Shown in pieces: positions 19,014-27,999 of a DNA stretch of 64,000 nt. A program made the translations under genes and the position numbers. Each line of letters opens with the position of its first letter. The first letter of the stretch is position 1. Below the pieces are notes generated by a model, which ran no database searches, was not told where the DNA came from, and saw only the letters and a list, made by a program, of their open reading frames with translations. Source of the DNA: Alloalcanivorax gelatiniphagus (GTDB lineage: Bacteria > Pseudomonadota > Gammaproteobacteria > Pseudomonadales > Alcanivoracaceae); the NCBI RefSeq assembly GCF_005938655.1, contig NZ_VCQT01000046.1, forward strand, positions 186,001 to 250,000. The letters run 5' to 3'.

Positions 19014-20069
19014 ATGAGAACAATCGCCAAGCTGGCCATGCTGGCCGCCGTTTTGTGGACCACCACGGTGGCCGCCGACACCCCCAATCCATTCGACTAC
19101 CGGTCGGTGCCCAAGCAAAGCGACCAGATCACCATGCGTCTGGCCCACTCCCTGAACATGGAGTGGAGCTCCCAGACCGTGGCCCTGAAACGCTTCGCGG
19201 AGCTGGTCGCCATCTACAGCAACAACCGCATCCGGCCGGTGATCTTTCCGGGCTCGCAGCTCGGCAGTGAAAAGGAAATGCTGCAACAGGCCCGCCAGGG
19301 CGTGATTCAGGTGACGCTGCCGGCCACCAACAACATGGCCCAGGTGGCGCCCAGCCTGAACGTGCTGCTGCTGCCCTATCTGACCCAGAGCACCGGGGAA
19401 TCCAACTACCTGCTGGACAACATCACGCCGATCTTGCAGCCGCGCGTGATCGAGGAAGCCGGGGTGCGTATCGTCGGCTGGGAAAACACCGGCTGGCGAC
19501 ATTTCTTCTATAACGCGCCGGAGCCGATCCAGGTGCCGGCGGATCTGGCGCCGCTGAAAATGCGCGTGCCGCCCAACGCCATCATGCTCGGCACCTACAA
19601 ATCCTGGAACGCCTCGCCGGCGCCGATTGCCTGGAACGAACTCTACAGCGCCCTGCAGCAGGGCGTGGTGGAAGGCGGCGACAGCCCGGTGAGCGACATT
19701 ATCGGCATGAAGTTCGACGAAGTGATCAGCCGCATTTCGCGGCTGCATTACACCATTCTCACCCACCCCATCGTGGTCTCCGAACGCTGGTTCCAGGATC
19801 TCGACCCGGAACTCCAGGAGGTGGTGCTGCGCGCCGGCCGGGAAACCACCGAGTACGTGCGCTGGTGGCAGCCCCTGGACGAAGCCCGTTGGTGGAAGCT
19901 GGCCGAGGAAGCCGGCGTGCAGGTCACCGACATCGAGGACGAAACGCCGTGGGCCGAGAAGGCGCGCGCCGCCTGGCCGAACTATTACCACCTGATCGGT
20001 AAGGACGGCGAGGCCCTCGCCGACAAAGCGTCGGCCATTCTTGAGTCCTACAAGGCCGACCAACAATAA
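19014..20069 (+). CDS. dctP: TRAP transporter periplasmic solute-binding protein
   Basis: DctP-type protein of 351 residues with a Sec signal peptide (MRTIAKLAMLAAVLWTTTVA) and the family pattern of LRLAHSLN-like start, FPGSQLGSEKEMLQQARQG, and the MRVPPNAIMLGTYKSWNASP segment that precedes the ligand-binding loop. Such proteins normally bind carboxylates, so the substrate is probably an organic or sugar acid. It is encoded just before its membrane subunits. Confidence 0.92.
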   Translation: MRTIAKLAMLAAVLWTTTVAADTPNPFDYRSVPKQSDQITMRLAHSLNMEWSSQTVALKRFAELVAIYSNNRIRPVIFPGSQLGSEKEMLQQARQGVIQVTLPATNNMAQVAPSLNVLLLPYLTQSTGESNYLLDNITPILQPRVIEEAGVRIVGWENTGWRHFFYNAPEPIQVPADLAPLKMRVPPNAIMLGTYKSWNASPAPIAWNELYSALQQGVVEGGDSPVSDIIGMKFDEVISRISRLHYTILTHPIVVSERWFQDLDPELQEVVLRAGRETTEYVRWWQPLDEARWWKLAEEAGVQVTDIEDETPWAEKARAAWPNYYHLIGKDGEALADKASAILESYKADQQ

Positions 20070-20122
20070 AACAATCCGCCCGACGCCGGGGCGACACCAG
20101 TCGCTCCGGCGGGAGAAGAACC

Positions 20123-20596
20123 ATGTATAACTTGCTGAGAAAGTCCCAACTGGCCCTGTGCCATCTGTTGCTGTCGGGCATGGTGCTGGCCCTGCTGCTG
20201 CAGATTTTTGGCCGCAGCTTCAATGCCGGCCTGGAATGGACCGAGGAACTGTCCCGGTTCGCCTTTATTTCCTTTGTTTTCATCAGCGCCAGCTATTCGT
20301 CGCTTATGCGCGCGGACCTGCGCATCGGCGTGTTCTCCGACTGGCTGGGCCGGCGCCTGGGCCGGGGCGTGGTGGAAGGTGTCACCACCGCCCTGCTGCT
20401 GTTGTTCGATGTGCTGATGATCATTTACTGCTACCGCAACGTGATCGACGGCATCAAGTACCCCAGCGTTTCACCGGTGCTCGGCATCAACACCAACTAT
20501 CTGTTCGTGGTGTTGATCCTGGCGTTCGTGCTGTCCGCGCTGGGCCGGCTGTGTGGGCGTAATGCCCGGGGCGAGGCCGGGGAGGGTCTGGCATGA
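20123..20596 (+). CDS. dctQ: TRAP transporter small membrane subunit
   Basis: 157 residues, four hydrophobic segments, with the DctQ-family phrase FNAGLEWTEELSRFAFISFVF. It forms the inner-membrane complex with DctM. A hydrophilic C-terminal tail ends where dctM begins, with a 4-base overlap. Confidence 0.93.
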   Translation: MYNLLRKSQLALCHLLLSGMVLALLLQIFGRSFNAGLEWTEELSRFAFISFVFISASYSSLMRADLRIGVFSDWLGRRLGRGVVEGVTTALLLLFDVLMIIYCYRNVIDGIKYPSVSPVLGINTNYLFVVLILAFVLSALGRLCGRNARGEAGEGLA

Positions 20597-21894
20597 CCAC
20601 CGTACAATGGGTATTGATTGTCATGCTGCCGGCGCTGCTGCTTCTGGGCGTGCCGATCTACGCGGCGCTGGGCCTGACCGGTTTCGCCGCCGCCTGGGTG
20701 CTTGGCGCCGACCTGGTGTTCGCCGCGCAGAGCATCTTCAACGGCGTGGACAACTTCGCGCTGCTGGCGATTCCCGCTTTTATCCTGGCCGGCAACATCA
20801 TGGAAAAAGGCGGCCTGACCCACGACATCATCCGCATCTTCCGGCGCATGTTCGGGCATATTCCCGGCAGCCTGGGCATGGTGACGATTCTGTCGTGCAT
20901 GTTCTTCGCCGCCATTTCCGGCTCCGGCCCGGGCACCGTGGCGGCCATCGGTTCGATCATGATTCCGTCCATGGTGCGCTACGGCTACCCGGCGCCCTAC
21001 GCCGCCTCGGTCACCGCCACCGGCGGCACCCTGGGGATTCTGATTCCGCCCAGTAACCCGATGATCATCTACGCCATCATCGCCAACGTCTCCATCGCCG
21101 ACGTGTTCGCCGCCGGCCTGCTGCCGGGTCTGTTGATGGGCGTGGTGCTGGTATTCACCGCCTATGTGATGGCCAAACGTTCCGGCGCGGTGGTCAACCC
21201 GGTGCACGAACAGGAGGATGAGGACGAAAGCCTGGGGTCGCTGATCTGGCAGGCCAAGTTTGCCCTGTTCCTGCCGGTGCTGATTCTCGGCGGCATCTAC
21301 TCCGGCCTGTTCACGCCGGTGGAAGCCTCGGTGGTGGCGGTGTTCTATGCGCTGGTGGTGGCCCGCTTCGTCTACCGGCAACTGGACGCCCGGGCGCTGC
21401 ACGAAGCCTTCGAGCAGACCCACCGCATCTCCGGCGCGCTGATGATCGTGGTGGCCTGTTCGGCGCTGCTGGCCAAGGTGATCACCCTGGAAACCATCCC
21501 GCAGCAAATCTCCGCGGTGATGTCCGGCGTGTCCACCAACCCGCTGGTGATTCTGCTGTGGATCAACGTGTTCCTGATCCTGGTGGGCACCTTCATGGAA
21601 ACCATGTCGGCGATCATCATCCTGGCGCCGATCCTGGTGCCCCTGGTCACCGCCTTCGGCATCAACCCGGTGCACTTCGGCATCATCCTGGTGACCAATA
21701 TCCAGATCGCCTTCCTGACACCGCCCCTGGGGGTCAACCTGTTCGTATCCAGTCAGATATCCGGGGTACCGGTGGAGAAGATCATTCGCAGCATCTGGCC
21801 GTTCCTGCTGGCGCTGCTGGGGGTGCTGACGCTGGTGACCCTGTTCCCGCAGATCAGCCTGTGGCTGCCGGACCTGCTCAGATCGTTGCGCTGA
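20593..21894 (+). CDS. dctM: TRAP transporter large permease subunit
   Basis: 433 residues, about twelve membrane segments, the sodium-coupled transport subunit. Family motifs are visible: IPAFILAGNIMEKGGL, SGSGPGTVAAIGSIMIPSM, LIPPSNPMIIYAI and TPPLGVNLFV. It overlaps dctQ by ATGA and is followed ten bases later by a strong terminator, so it ends the GMC-ALDH-TRAP operon. Confidence 0.95.
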   Translation: MTTVQWVLIVMLPALLLLGVPIYAALGLTGFAAAWVLGADLVFAAQSIFNGVDNFALLAIPAFILAGNIMEKGGLTHDIIRIFRRMFGHIPGSLGMVTILSCMFFAAISGSGPGTVAAIGSIMIPSMVRYGYPAPYAASVTATGGTLGILIPPSNPMIIYAIIANVSIADVFAAGLLPGLLMGVVLVFTAYVMAKRSGAVVNPVHEQEDEDESLGSLIWQAKFALFLPVLILGGIYSGLFTPVEASVVAVFYALVVARFVYRQLDARALHEAFEQTHRISGALMIVVACSALLAKVITLETIPQQISAVMSGVSTNPLVILLWINVFLILVGTFMETMSAIIILAPILVPLVTAFGINPVHFGIILVTNIQIAFLTPPLGVNLFVSSQISGVPVEKIIRSIWPFLLALLGVLTLVTLFPQISLWLPDLLRSLR

Positions 21895-21903
21895 GCTTCC
21901 TTC

Positions 21904-21930
21904 GACCCGCCTCTCCGGCGGGTCTTTTTT
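21904..21930 (+). terminator. rho-independent terminator after dctM
   Basis: GACCCGCC (21904-21911), 5-base loop, GGCGGGTC (21917-21924), then six T. This is a textbook terminator for the TRAP operon. Confidence 0.92.
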
Positions 21931-21965
21931 CTTCAGCGCCCAAAACCGCCAACAGGCACATCAAA

Positions 21966-22072
21966 GCGGGTCTGTGTTACGCCCTTCCGGGACCCTTGAG
22001 AACAGGACGTTCGAAAGGGAGCCTACAGGGACGTACTTGCGGCGTTCCCGGAAGGGAGTAACACAGACCCGC
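21966..22072. repeat. 107-bp element with 27-bp inverted repeats
   Basis: Arms 21966-21992 and 22046-22072 are inverted copies with 26 of 27 matches, starting GCGGGTCTGTGTTAC. The 53-bp middle has further short symmetries (CCCTT...AAGGG, GGACGTTC/GGGACGT). It lies between the convergent dctM and sulfatase genes. It resembles a miniature inverted-repeat element rather than a normal terminator, since no T-tract adjoins it. It forms the right boundary of the TRAP operon. Confidence 0.88.
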
Positions 22073-22090
22073 GCCCCCGATGGAGGGTGC

Positions 22091-24100
22091 TCAAGGTTGG
22101 TTGTGGCGAAGCATATAGCGGGCGGTCTGGTAGTAGCCTTCCAGCATCGCCTTGCGTTGCTCCAGCAGTTCCGGACGGACTTCGTTGACCGGCTCATTCA
22201 GGGCCGGGTTCCGCAGATCGTACAACCGTGGCCGGTCGCCGTCGTACTGCATGCTCATATGGTAATCGTCACCCAGCAGCCCGATCAGCGGGTCCTGGCT
22301 GCGGTTGCCGCCGAACGTCAGGGCGTAGAACGGCGCCTTGGTGTGCAGCAGGTCGCGGCCCAGGGTGCGGTTCTCGTAGGGCAGCCCGACGATGCCCAGG
22401 GCGGTGGGCATGATGTCCACCAGGCTGGCCGGATGCTCGATCACCCGGGGGCCGTCCAGCACGCCGGGGCCGTACAGGATCAACGGCACATGGTGCTTGT
22501 CCAGGCCCAGGGACTCGCTGTAACCCATATGGTTTGACGACTCGGAGCGGTCGTTATGATCGCCATAGAGGATGTACAGGGTGTTATCGCCGTAGGCTTC
22601 GCTGGCGGCCAGTTCGTTGATGAAGCGGCCCACGTTGTGGTCCAGCAGCCGCACCGCGTTGTACTGGTCGTTGCCCAGAAAGCTGTGCTTCTGAACTTCC
22701 CCTTCCGGCGGCTGTTTGGTTTCGAACTCGGAGCCGTCGTCGGGAATGGTGAAAGGACGATGGTTGCCGGCGGTCTGGATAAAGGCAATGAACGGCTGGT
22801 CCGGGTCCAGTTCGCTGAGGCGCCGGTGGGCGGCGTCGAACAGGGAGCGGTCGGAGATGCCCCATACGTCCACGTTGGGCGCGTCGTAGTCGCCGGCCTC
22901 GTGCAGCTCCAGGTCGCGGATATTGTTGGTCAGCAGGCCACTGATGTTGGCCCAGCCCGCGTTGCCGCCGATAAAGTAGAACCGCTGGTAGCCCTTGAAG
23001 GCGTTCACCAGGGTGTATTGATTGACGATCTGCGGATTGCGCGAAGCGGTGGACCCGCCCCAGGTCACGTCGGGAATGCCGGTGACCAGGCCGAACACGG
23101 TGCGCGCCGTGCCGCTGGACGGCACCATGAAGTTGGGGAAAAAGTAGCCCTGGTGGCCGAACGCGTCCAGGTTGGGCGTGGCCTCCATGGGGTTGCCGTA
23201 CAGACCCAGCCGGTTGGCGCCCATGGATTCCAGGTGGATCAGGACCACATTGGGCGGCCGGCCATCGCGCCGGTGCCCGGCCACCTGGCGGGCGAAGTTG
23301 AACTGGCCGTCTTCGCCGTGGCGTGCGTCCTTGGGCACGCCCAGGTAGTCCGCCATCCACTCATAGTGGCGGGCCAAAGCGTCCGGGTCGTGCTTGCGGG
23401 TGCCGGTGGTCAGGGTGTCGTAGAAGAACACCGCCGGGTTCAGACCCAGGGCGGCCACTTCCTGGTTGTTGGCGAAATAGGCATCGCTCCAGCGCAGTGG
23501 CACTTCGCCGAACTGCCCCATGATGCCGAGCGCGTAAAGATAGGTGCAGGCCACGCCCACCAGGGTACCGGCCAGCCAACCCCGGCGCGGCGGGCTGGCG
23601 GCGGTGAAGCGGCCGATCCAGCGGCGGCCGGCCCAGCCGCACAGCAGAGCGGCGGCGAGCAACAGCAGCGCCAGCGGAATCACCGGGTAGCTTTCCCACA
23701 CCATCAGCAGCGAATCCCGGCGGTCCTCGAAGAAACGCAGCACCGAGCTGTTCAGGCGCTCGGCCAGATAGCTGTAATGGGCGAAGTCCGCCACATAGAT
23801 CAGGGTGAGAGCGGCGCCGGCCAGGGCCAGCCAGGCCACCGCCAGCCGCCGGGCGATGCGGCCCCGGCGCAGACCGGCCACGCCGGGCAGCAGGCTGAGC
23901 AGGGCCACCGGCAGGGTCACCAGCAAGGCCACGCGCAGATCGAAGCGCGCGCCGATACCGAAGGCCCGCCACAGTTCCTGGTGATTCAGGTCCTGGCCGG
24001 CCAGGAAGGTGAGGAAAAACGCCGCGCGCAGGATCAGCAGTGCGACAAGGGTGACCAGCGCCACCCCCAGAACCAGCCGCAGACGCGGCGACAGTCGCAT
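22091..24100 (-). CDS. membrane sulfatase-fold protein, LtaS/phosphoglycerol-transferase type
   Basis: 669 residues: about five N-terminal membrane segments (to roughly residue 205), a linker, then a periplasmic alkaline-phosphatase-fold domain. Likely metal and nucleophile residues are Glu in LIHLESMGAN, Thr in PSSGTARTVF and Asp-His in LYGDHNDR, which match the E/T/DH set of lipoteichoic acid synthase and OpgB/phosphoethanolamine transferases. In Gram-negatives such proteins usually decorate periplasmic glucans or lipids with phospho-alcohols, but the acceptor here is unknown. Its ATG shares one base with the sspB stop, an unusual coupling to a proteolysis adaptor. Confidence 0.85.
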   Translation of the reverse strand: MRLSPRLRLVLGVALVTLVALLILRAAFFLTFLAGQDLNHQELWRAFGIGARFDLRVALLVTLPVALLSLLPGVAGLRRGRIARRLAVAWLALAGAALTLIYVADFAHYSYLAERLNSSVLRFFEDRRDSLLMVWESYPVIPLALLLLAAALLCGWAGRRWIGRFTAASPPRRGWLAGTLVGVACTYLYALGIMGQFGEVPLRWSDAYFANNQEVAALGLNPAVFFYDTLTTGTRKHDPDALARHYEWMADYLGVPKDARHGEDGQFNFARQVAGHRRDGRPPNVVLIHLESMGANRLGLYGNPMEATPNLDAFGHQGYFFPNFMVPSSGTARTVFGLVTGIPDVTWGGSTASRNPQIVNQYTLVNAFKGYQRFYFIGGNAGWANISGLLTNNIRDLELHEAGDYDAPNVDVWGISDRSLFDAAHRRLSELDPDQPFIAFIQTAGNHRPFTIPDDGSEFETKQPPEGEVQKHSFLGNDQYNAVRLLDHNVGRFINELAASEAYGDNTLYILYGDHNDRSESSNHMGYSESLGLDKHHVPLILYGPGVLDGPRVIEHPASLVDIMPTALGIVGLPYENRTLGRDLLHTKAPFYALTFGGNRSQDPLIGLLGDDYHMSMQYDGDRPRLYDLRNPALNEPVNEVRPELLEQRKAMLEGYYQTARYMLRHNQP

Positions 24101-24507
24101 TATTTGACGACCTTCAGATGACTGGCGCGGGCCGGTTTATCGGCCTCGCCCTCGTCGGTATCCGGAGTCGGCGGTTCCGGCGGCGGTTCCACCGGTTCGA
24201 ACGCCATGCCCTGGCCGTTCTCCCGGGCGAACACCGCCATCACCGCTTCCACCGGCACCCGCACCGTGTGCGGCACGCCGCCGAAGCGGGCGGAGAAGGA
24301 AATTTCCTGATTGCCCGCTTCGAAGGCGGTGACCGCCCGCGGCGCGATATTCAGTACGATCTGGCCGTCCTGGACGAACTCCTGCGGCACCTCGGCGCCG
24401 GGGTAACGGGCGTCCACCGCCAGATGGGTGGTCAGGCCGTTATCGCAGATCCATTCGTGCATCGCCCGTATCAGATACGGGCGATTGGGGGTCATCTCGT
24501 CACTCAT
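24100..24507 (-). CDS. sspB: ClpXP protease specificity-enhancing factor
   Basis: Adaptor that binds ssrA-tagged polypeptides and hands them to ClpXP. The 135 residues have the compact N-terminal substrate-binding domain (RPYLIRAMHEWICDNGLTTH, VVLNIAPRAV-like segment), an acidic flexible linker, and the C-terminal ClpX-docking tail HLKVVK. It sits three bases after sspA, as in most gammaproteobacteria. Confidence 0.97.
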   Translation of the reverse strand: MSDEMTPNRPYLIRAMHEWICDNGLTTHLAVDARYPGAEVPQEFVQDGQIVLNIAPRAVTAFEAGNQEISFSARFGGVPHTVRVPVEAVMAVFARENGQGMAFEPVEPPPEPPTPDTDEGEADKPARASHLKVVK

Positions 24508-24510
24508 GGC

Positions 24511-25149
24511 TTACAGTTGCTGACGCAGTTCGCGCTCGGCCTCGGACAGGCTGACCTGGAAGGCATCCCGGTCAAACAGGCGCTCGGCGTAGTCGATCAG
24601 CGGCTTGGCCTGCTTGGCGGGCAGATCCACGCCCATGGCCGGCAGCCGCCACAGGATCGGGCCGATCACGCAGTCCACCAGGGTGAACTCCTCGCTCATG
24701 AAGAACGGCAGCTCACTGAAGATCGGTGCCGTGGCGATCAGGCTTTCACGCAGTTCCTTGCGGCGCTTGTTCAGGGAGGCTTCTTTCTCCTCGCCGATCA
24801 GCAGCGCGTCCACGTGATGGCACCAGTCGCGCTCGATGCGGTGAATCAGCAGCCGGCTTTGCGCCCGGGCCACCGGATACACCGGCAACAGCGGCGGATG
24901 CGGGAAGCGTTCGTCCAGGTACTCCATGATCACCGTGGACTGATACAGCGTCAGCTCCCGGTCCACCAGGGTCGGCACCTCGTTATAAGGGTTCAGCGAG
25001 GCCAGGTCTTCCGGCTTGTCACCGTTGTCCACGTCGACGATGTCCACGGTTACACCCTTTTCCGCCAGAACGATGCGTACCCGATGGCAATAATGATCGT
25101 TCGGGGAAGAAAAGAAGGTCATCGAGGAACGTTTGGTCACCACACCCAT
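24511..25149 (-). CDS. sspA: stringent starvation protein A
   Basis: RNA-polymerase-associated protein with a glutathione-S-transferase fold, needed for stationary-phase and acid tolerance programmes in relatives. The 212 residues open [20 protein letters not shown] and continue with [10 protein letters not shown] and [20 protein letters not shown], strongly SspA-like. It precedes sspB and follows the petABC terminator-like hairpin. Confidence 0.97.
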   Translation of the reverse strand: MGVVTKRSSMTFFSSPNDHYCHRVRIVLAEKGVTVDIVDVDNGDKPEDLASLNPYNEVPTLVDRELTLYQSTVIMEYLDERFPHPPLLPVYPVARAQSRLLIHRIERDWCHHVDALLIGEEKEASLNKRRKELRESLIATAPIFSELPFFMSEEFTLVDCVIGPILWRLPAMGVDLPAKQAKPLIDYAERLFDRDAFQVSLSEAERELRQQL

Positions 25150-25186
25150 GGTCGAGTCATCTCCACGCTATATCGCAATAACACAA

Positions 25187-25216
25187 ACAGGGTAGCCGCT
25201 CGCGCGGTTACCCTGT
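25187..25216 (-). terminator. hairpin between petC and sspA
   Basis: A 13-bp stem (12 matches) with loop of four, read on the minus strand after the petC stop and followed by the T-rich TTGTGTTATT. It probably terminates or attenuates bc1 transcription before sspA. A smaller GGCGGG/CCCGCC hairpin overlaps the petC stop at 25238-25255. Confidence 0.65.
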
Positions 25217-25254
25217 TGCTCGCTGGAACAGGTTCCAGGCGGGAGTAAACCCGC

Positions 25255-25911
25255 CTAGTGAACGTCCTTCCAGTATTCCTTTTTCAGCAGGTATGCCGGA
25301 ATCAGCAGAATCGCCAGGAACACCAGCACATATACACCGATCCGTTCGCGGGTGGGGGCAATGGGCTCCGCCGCGTAGGTCAGGAAGTTGGTGATGTCGC
25401 CCATATTGGACTCGAACTCTTCCTCGCTCAAATCCTGCTGCATGCCGGCCATCACGTGGGGCATGCCCACGCTCGGGAATACGTGGTTGTTGTACCCGTA
25501 GGGACGGGCATCATCCTCATAGAACCCGATCAGATAGGAGTAGATCCAATCCGAGGAGCGATGGCGGGCGGCCAGGCTCAGATCCGGCGGCGGGTTGCCG
25601 AACCAGGCCTTGCCGTCCTCGGCGCTCATGCCGTTCTTCATCTGATCACCGATCTTGTCGGTGGTGAAGTTCAGATACTTCAGCGTCAGCGCGTCGGGCA
25701 TACCCAGGTCATCGGCCATGCGGCCGTAACGCAGGTACTCCAGGCTGTGACAGCCCATGCAATAGTTGACGAACAGTTTGGCGCCATTTTGCAGGCTTAC
25801 CTTGTCCTGCAGATTCACCGGCGCTTTTTCCAACTCCACATCGTGGCCGCCGGCCGCGCTGGCGAACGCGGGCAGGCAACTGAAAAGCAACGCAACAACC
25901 AGCTTCTTCAT
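25255..25911 (-). CDS. petC: ubiquinol-cytochrome c reductase, cytochrome c1
   Basis: Membrane-anchored haem subunit of the bc1 complex passing electrons from the Rieske centre to cytochrome c. The 218 residues show a cleavable signal (MKKLVVALLFSCLPAFASA), haem-binding CMGCH at 51-55, and a C-terminal membrane anchor (VYVLVFLAILLIPAYLL). The ATG at 25911 uses the last base of the cytochrome b stop. Confidence 0.97.
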   Translation of the reverse strand: MKKLVVALLFSCLPAFASAAGGHDVELEKAPVNLQDKVSLQNGAKLFVNYCMGCHSLEYLRYGRMADDLGMPDALTLKYLNFTTDKIGDQMKNGMSAEDGKAWFGNPPPDLSLAARHRSSDWIYSYLIGFYEDDARPYGYNNHVFPSVGMPHVMAGMQQDLSEEEFESNMGDITNFLTYAAEPIAPTRERIGVYVLVFLAILLIPAYLLKKEYWKDVH

Positions 25912-27194
25912 CAGTGACCCCCCGTTACACGTTCAGGAACCGGCTTGGACTTCTCGAATCGGTGTGCCAGCGGCAGACCAATGAAGAAGAACAGGAAGTA
26001 GTAGACCGTGCCAATCTGCGCCAGGGTCTTGTACAGACCGGAGGCCGGCTGGGTGCCCAGGAAACCGAGCATCAGGAAGTCCAGCGCGAAGATCAGCAGC
26101 AGGGTCTTGCTCAGCCAGCCCTTGTAACGGATGGATTTCACCGGATGGCGGTCCAGCCAGGGCAGCAGGAACAGCACCACGATGCCGCCGCCCATGGCGA
26201 TCAGACCCCAGGACTTGGCGGACATGCTGAACCATTCAATGGTGGTGGCCCGCAGCATGGCGTAGTAAGGCCCGTAGTACCACACCGGCGCGATGTGATC
26301 CGGCGTCTTCAACGGGTTGGCCGCCACGAAGTTGGGCTTCTCGATCAGATAACCGCCGCCGGTGGGGAAGAAGAAGATCACCACCGCGAAGATCATCAGG
26401 AACACGATCACGCCCGGCAGATCCTTCACCGTGTAGTACGGATGGAACGGGATGCCGTCGCGGGGGATGCCGTTCTCGTCCTTGTTCTGCTTGATCTCGA
26501 CGCCGTCCGGGTTGTTGGAACCCACTTCGTGCAGCGCCAGGATGTGCAGGAACACCAGGGCCACCAGCACCAGCGGGATCGCCACCACGTGCAGGGCGAA
26601 GAACTTGTTCACCGTGGCGGTGGACAGCAGATAGTCGCCGCGCACCCAGGTGGTGAGCGCCTCACCGATTTCCTTGGCGTCCTTGGCGTCGATGAACGGC
26701 AGCATGTCGAAGGGAATGGCACCGGCCAGGGAGATGATCACCTGGGCGCCCCAGTAGGACATGTTGCCCCAGGGCAGCACGTAACCGAGGAAGCCTTCCG
26801 CCATCAGCGCCACGTAGATCAGCATGCCGAAGATCCACACCAGCTCGCGGGGCGGCTTGTAGGAGCCGTACAGCAGGCCGCGGAACATGTGCAGGTAGAC
26901 CACCGCGAAGAAGGCCGAGGCGCCCACCGCGTGCATGTAGCGGATCAGCCAGCCCCATTGCACGTCGCGCATGATGTATTCCACCGAGCCGAAGCCGTCG
27001 GACGGGGAATAGAACATGGTCAGCCAGATGCCGGTGAGCAGCTGGTTGATCAGTACCACCATGGAGAGCACGCCAAAGTAGTACCAGAAGTTGAAGTTCT
27101 TCGGAGCGTAGTACTCCGACATGTGCTTTTTGTAAGTGTTGACGACGGGGAGACGGGCATCCACCCAGTCGATCAAACCGTTCACCAATCTCAT
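25911..27194 (-). CDS. petB: ubiquinol-cytochrome c reductase, cytochrome b
   Basis: 427-residue polytopic subunit of the bc1 complex, with both haem-b helices (WGWLIRYMHAVGASAFFAVV and the HVVAIPLVLVALVFLHILAL helix) and the quinol-site PEWF region replaced here by APVWYYGPYYAMLRAT, as is common in this lineage. It overlaps petA by ATGA and petC by one base. Confidence 0.97.
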   Translation of the reverse strand: MRLVNGLIDWVDARLPVVNTYKKHMSEYYAPKNFNFWYYFGVLSMVVLINQLLTGIWLTMFYSPSDGFGSVEYIMRDVQWGWLIRYMHAVGASAFFAVVYLHMFRGLLYGSYKPPRELVWIFGMLIYVALMAEGFLGYVLPWGNMSYWGAQVIISLAGAIPFDMLPFIDAKDAKEIGEALTTWVRGDYLLSTATVNKFFALHVVAIPLVLVALVFLHILALHEVGSNNPDGVEIKQNKDENGIPRDGIPFHPYYTVKDLPGVIVFLMIFAVVIFFFPTGGGYLIEKPNFVAANPLKTPDHIAPVWYYGPYYAMLRATTIEWFSMSAKSWGLIAMGGGIVVLFLLPWLDRHPVKSIRYKGWLSKTLLLIFALDFLMLGFLGTQPASGLYKTLAQIGTVYYFLFFFIGLPLAHRFEKSKPVPERVTGGH

Positions 27195-27778
27195 GCCTTG
27201 GTCTCCCCTTCCTCGGAACCGACGATGATCACGGCATCACTGACGTAGGAGTGAGGCGGCACCACCAGGTTGGTGGGGGCCGGCACGCCCTGATAGACAC
27301 GGCCGGCCAAGTCGAACTTGGAACCGTGACAAGGGCAGAAGAAGCCGCCGTACTTGAGTTCCACGGTGGGCTCTTCCTCGAACAGAGGCGAACAACCCAG
27401 GTGGGTACAGATACCGATCAGCACCAGATATTCTTTTTTGATGGAGCGCCACTCATTGGCCGCGTAGGGCGGCTGCTGGTCCTCTTTGGACTGCGGGTCC
27501 TTGAGCTCACCGTTGAGTTTGTCCAGGTTGGCGATCATGTCGTCGGTGCGACGCACCACCCAGATCGGCTGGCCACGCCATTCGGCCACCACGCGCTGCC
27601 CCATCTCGAGTTTGCTGGCATCCACCTCCACGGGGGCGCCGGCATTCTCAGCTTTCGCGCTGGGTTGCCAGGATTTGACAAAAGGTACCGCCGCGCCGAT
27701 GGCACCCACCGCACCGACCGCTGAGGTCAGGCCGATCAAAAAGGTGCGGCGGCTGGTATTTACGCCGTCATTGCTCAT
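27191..27778 (-). CDS. petA: ubiquinol-cytochrome c reductase, Rieske iron-sulfur subunit
   Basis: 195 residues. The N-terminus has a twin-arginine-like signal anchor (SRRTFLIGLTSAVGAVGAIG). The [2Fe-2S] ligands lie in CTHLGC (124-129) and CPCHGS (148-153). It is the first gene of petA-petB-petC, which are mutually overlapping. Confidence 0.97.
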   Translation of the reverse strand: MSNDGVNTSRRTFLIGLTSAVGAVGAIGAAVPFVKSWQPSAKAENAGAPVEVDASKLEMGQRVVAEWRGQPIWVVRRTDDMIANLDKLNGELKDPQSKEDQQPPYAANEWRSIKKEYLVLIGICTHLGCSPLFEEEPTVELKYGGFFCPCHGSKFDLAGRVYQGVPAPTNLVVPPHSYVSDAVIIVGSEEGETKA

Positions 27779-27868
27779 TGAATTATTCTCCCCTTAGATC
27801 CCACGCTCGGGGGGTGATCCGAGACTCGAGGTCGGTGCTCGTGCTCCGGGCGGAGTAAGGCGGCGGAA

Positions 27869-27897
27869 ATGGTAATGAAAAAGACCACATCTGACAA
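27869..27897 (-). promoter_or_regulatory. candidate promoter of petABC
   Basis: Minus strand: -35 TTGTCA (27892-27897), 17-bp spacer, -10 TACCAT (27869-27874), about 90 bp before petA. Confidence 0.5.
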
Positions 27898-27943
27898 CCG
27901 GTTATTGCTTGTCAGCGCCTTGCTAAACCACTGATTTATGCAC

Positions 27944-27972
27944 AAAAAAAGCCCAGCAGTGCCGGGCTTTTT
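27944..27972 (-). terminator. rho-independent terminator of rplM-rpsI
   Basis: Read on the minus strand from the rpsI end: GCCCGGCA pairing with TGCTGGGC (one mismatch) followed by seven T. The flanking A and T runs make it partly two-way. Confidence 0.88.
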
Positions 27973-27999
27973 CGGGGTTCGACAACGCCGGGCGTCGTC

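Noticed and set aside
25238-25255. Second terminator at the petC stop
   Set aside because: GGCGGG/CCCGCC stem is short, overlaps the stop codon and lacks a T-tract; mentioned only within the stronger hairpin entry.
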